NCBI GenBank assembly: GCA_021815285.1
Contig: JAKAHE010000121.1
Location: forward strand, 1-6,271
Direction: 5' to 3'
DNA: 6,271 nt
DNA from: Nitrospirota bacterium
Lineage (GTDB): Bacteria; Nitrospirota; JACRHJ01
Shown: positions 6,180 to 6,271 of the stretch, in pieces
Layout: each line of letters opens with the position of its first letter
How positions within the stretch are numbered: position 1 is the first letter of the stretch
Translations under genes and position numbers: made by a program
The notes under the pieces: model-generated
What the model saw: the letters and a program-made list of their open reading frames with translations, nothing else
What the model was told of the DNA's origin: nothing
Databases searched by the model: none

Positions 6180-6271
6180 ATGATGGGAAAAATCGGATTC
6201 ACCACCACAGTCCCCGTGGAAGTAATCCTCGCCGCGGGGCTTACTCCGGTAGACTTAAACAACATCTTCAT
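6180..6271 (+). CDS. 2-hydroxyacyl-CoA dehydratase (HGD-D/HgdB) family protein, N-terminal part only
   Basis: Thirty codons and two bases before the right edge. The start MMGKIGFTTTVPVEVILAAG, then LTPVDLNNIF, is the characteristic opening of the D-component family of activator-dependent 2-hydroxyacyl-CoA dehydratases (pattern KIGxTTTxPVEVxxAAGxxPVDLNN). Such proteins normally carry a 4Fe-4S cluster and act with an ATP-dependent BadF/HgdC-type activator; many short homologues of this kind have no known substrate. The cysteines lie outside the window. The ATG is doubled (6180 and 6183). An in-frame TAA at 6153-6155 with no start codon in between rules out an earlier start. There is no Shine-Dalgarno sequence, consistent with leaderless translation from the promoter at 6146-6174. 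Any activator gene would lie to the right of the window. Confidence 0.75.
   Translation, partial: MMGKIGFTTTVPVEVILAAGLTPVDLNNIF

Overview
The window looks like chromosome of a Gram-negative, probably anaerobic bacterium of moderate GC content. The signs are a lipoprotein with a lipobox, an exported protein with a cytochrome-c-like Cys...CysHis motif, a periplasmic-adaptor ABC exporter, and the start of a 2-hydroxyacyl-CoA dehydratase (HGD-D) type protein. This mix fits Nitrospirota or Desulfobacterota-like lineages, but there is no rRNA or marker gene here, so that is inference only.

Layout: all complete genes lie on the minus strand, so the map reads from right to left. A small lipoprotein with a single degenerate phospholipase D (HKD) domain (6083-5589) is followed by a 112-residue Cys/His-rich protein (5517-5179). 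A 69-bp imperfect palindromic repeat (5100-5168) and a related half-copy (5549-5576) bracket that small gene. Next come alanine racemase (alr, 5005-3881) and a tightly coupled three-gene ABC exporter (3631-494): membrane fusion protein, FtsX/MacB-type permease and ATPase. The three occur in the order devB-devC-devA. After an AT-rich gap of about 280 bp holding an 18-bp perfect palindrome and a cluster of GC-rich inverted repeats, an exported protein starts at 215 and runs off the left edge.

At the right edge one gene runs the other way. It begins at 6180 or 6183 and encodes the N-terminus of an HGD-D/HgdB-type protein. It is preceded by a near-consensus sigma70 promoter whose predicted start falls on the ATG, so the mRNA may be leaderless.

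Functionally, alr supplies D-alanine for peptidoglycan. The three-gene exporter would span the envelope together with a TolC-like channel not present here; its substrate cannot be read from sequence. No CRISPR array, phage, transposase, tRNA or rRNA was seen. Most of the window is ordinary. The points that most merit a second look are the possibly leaderless dehydratase-family gene, the PLD lipoprotein that has lost its His and Lys, and the palindromic repeats around the small Cys/His-rich gene.
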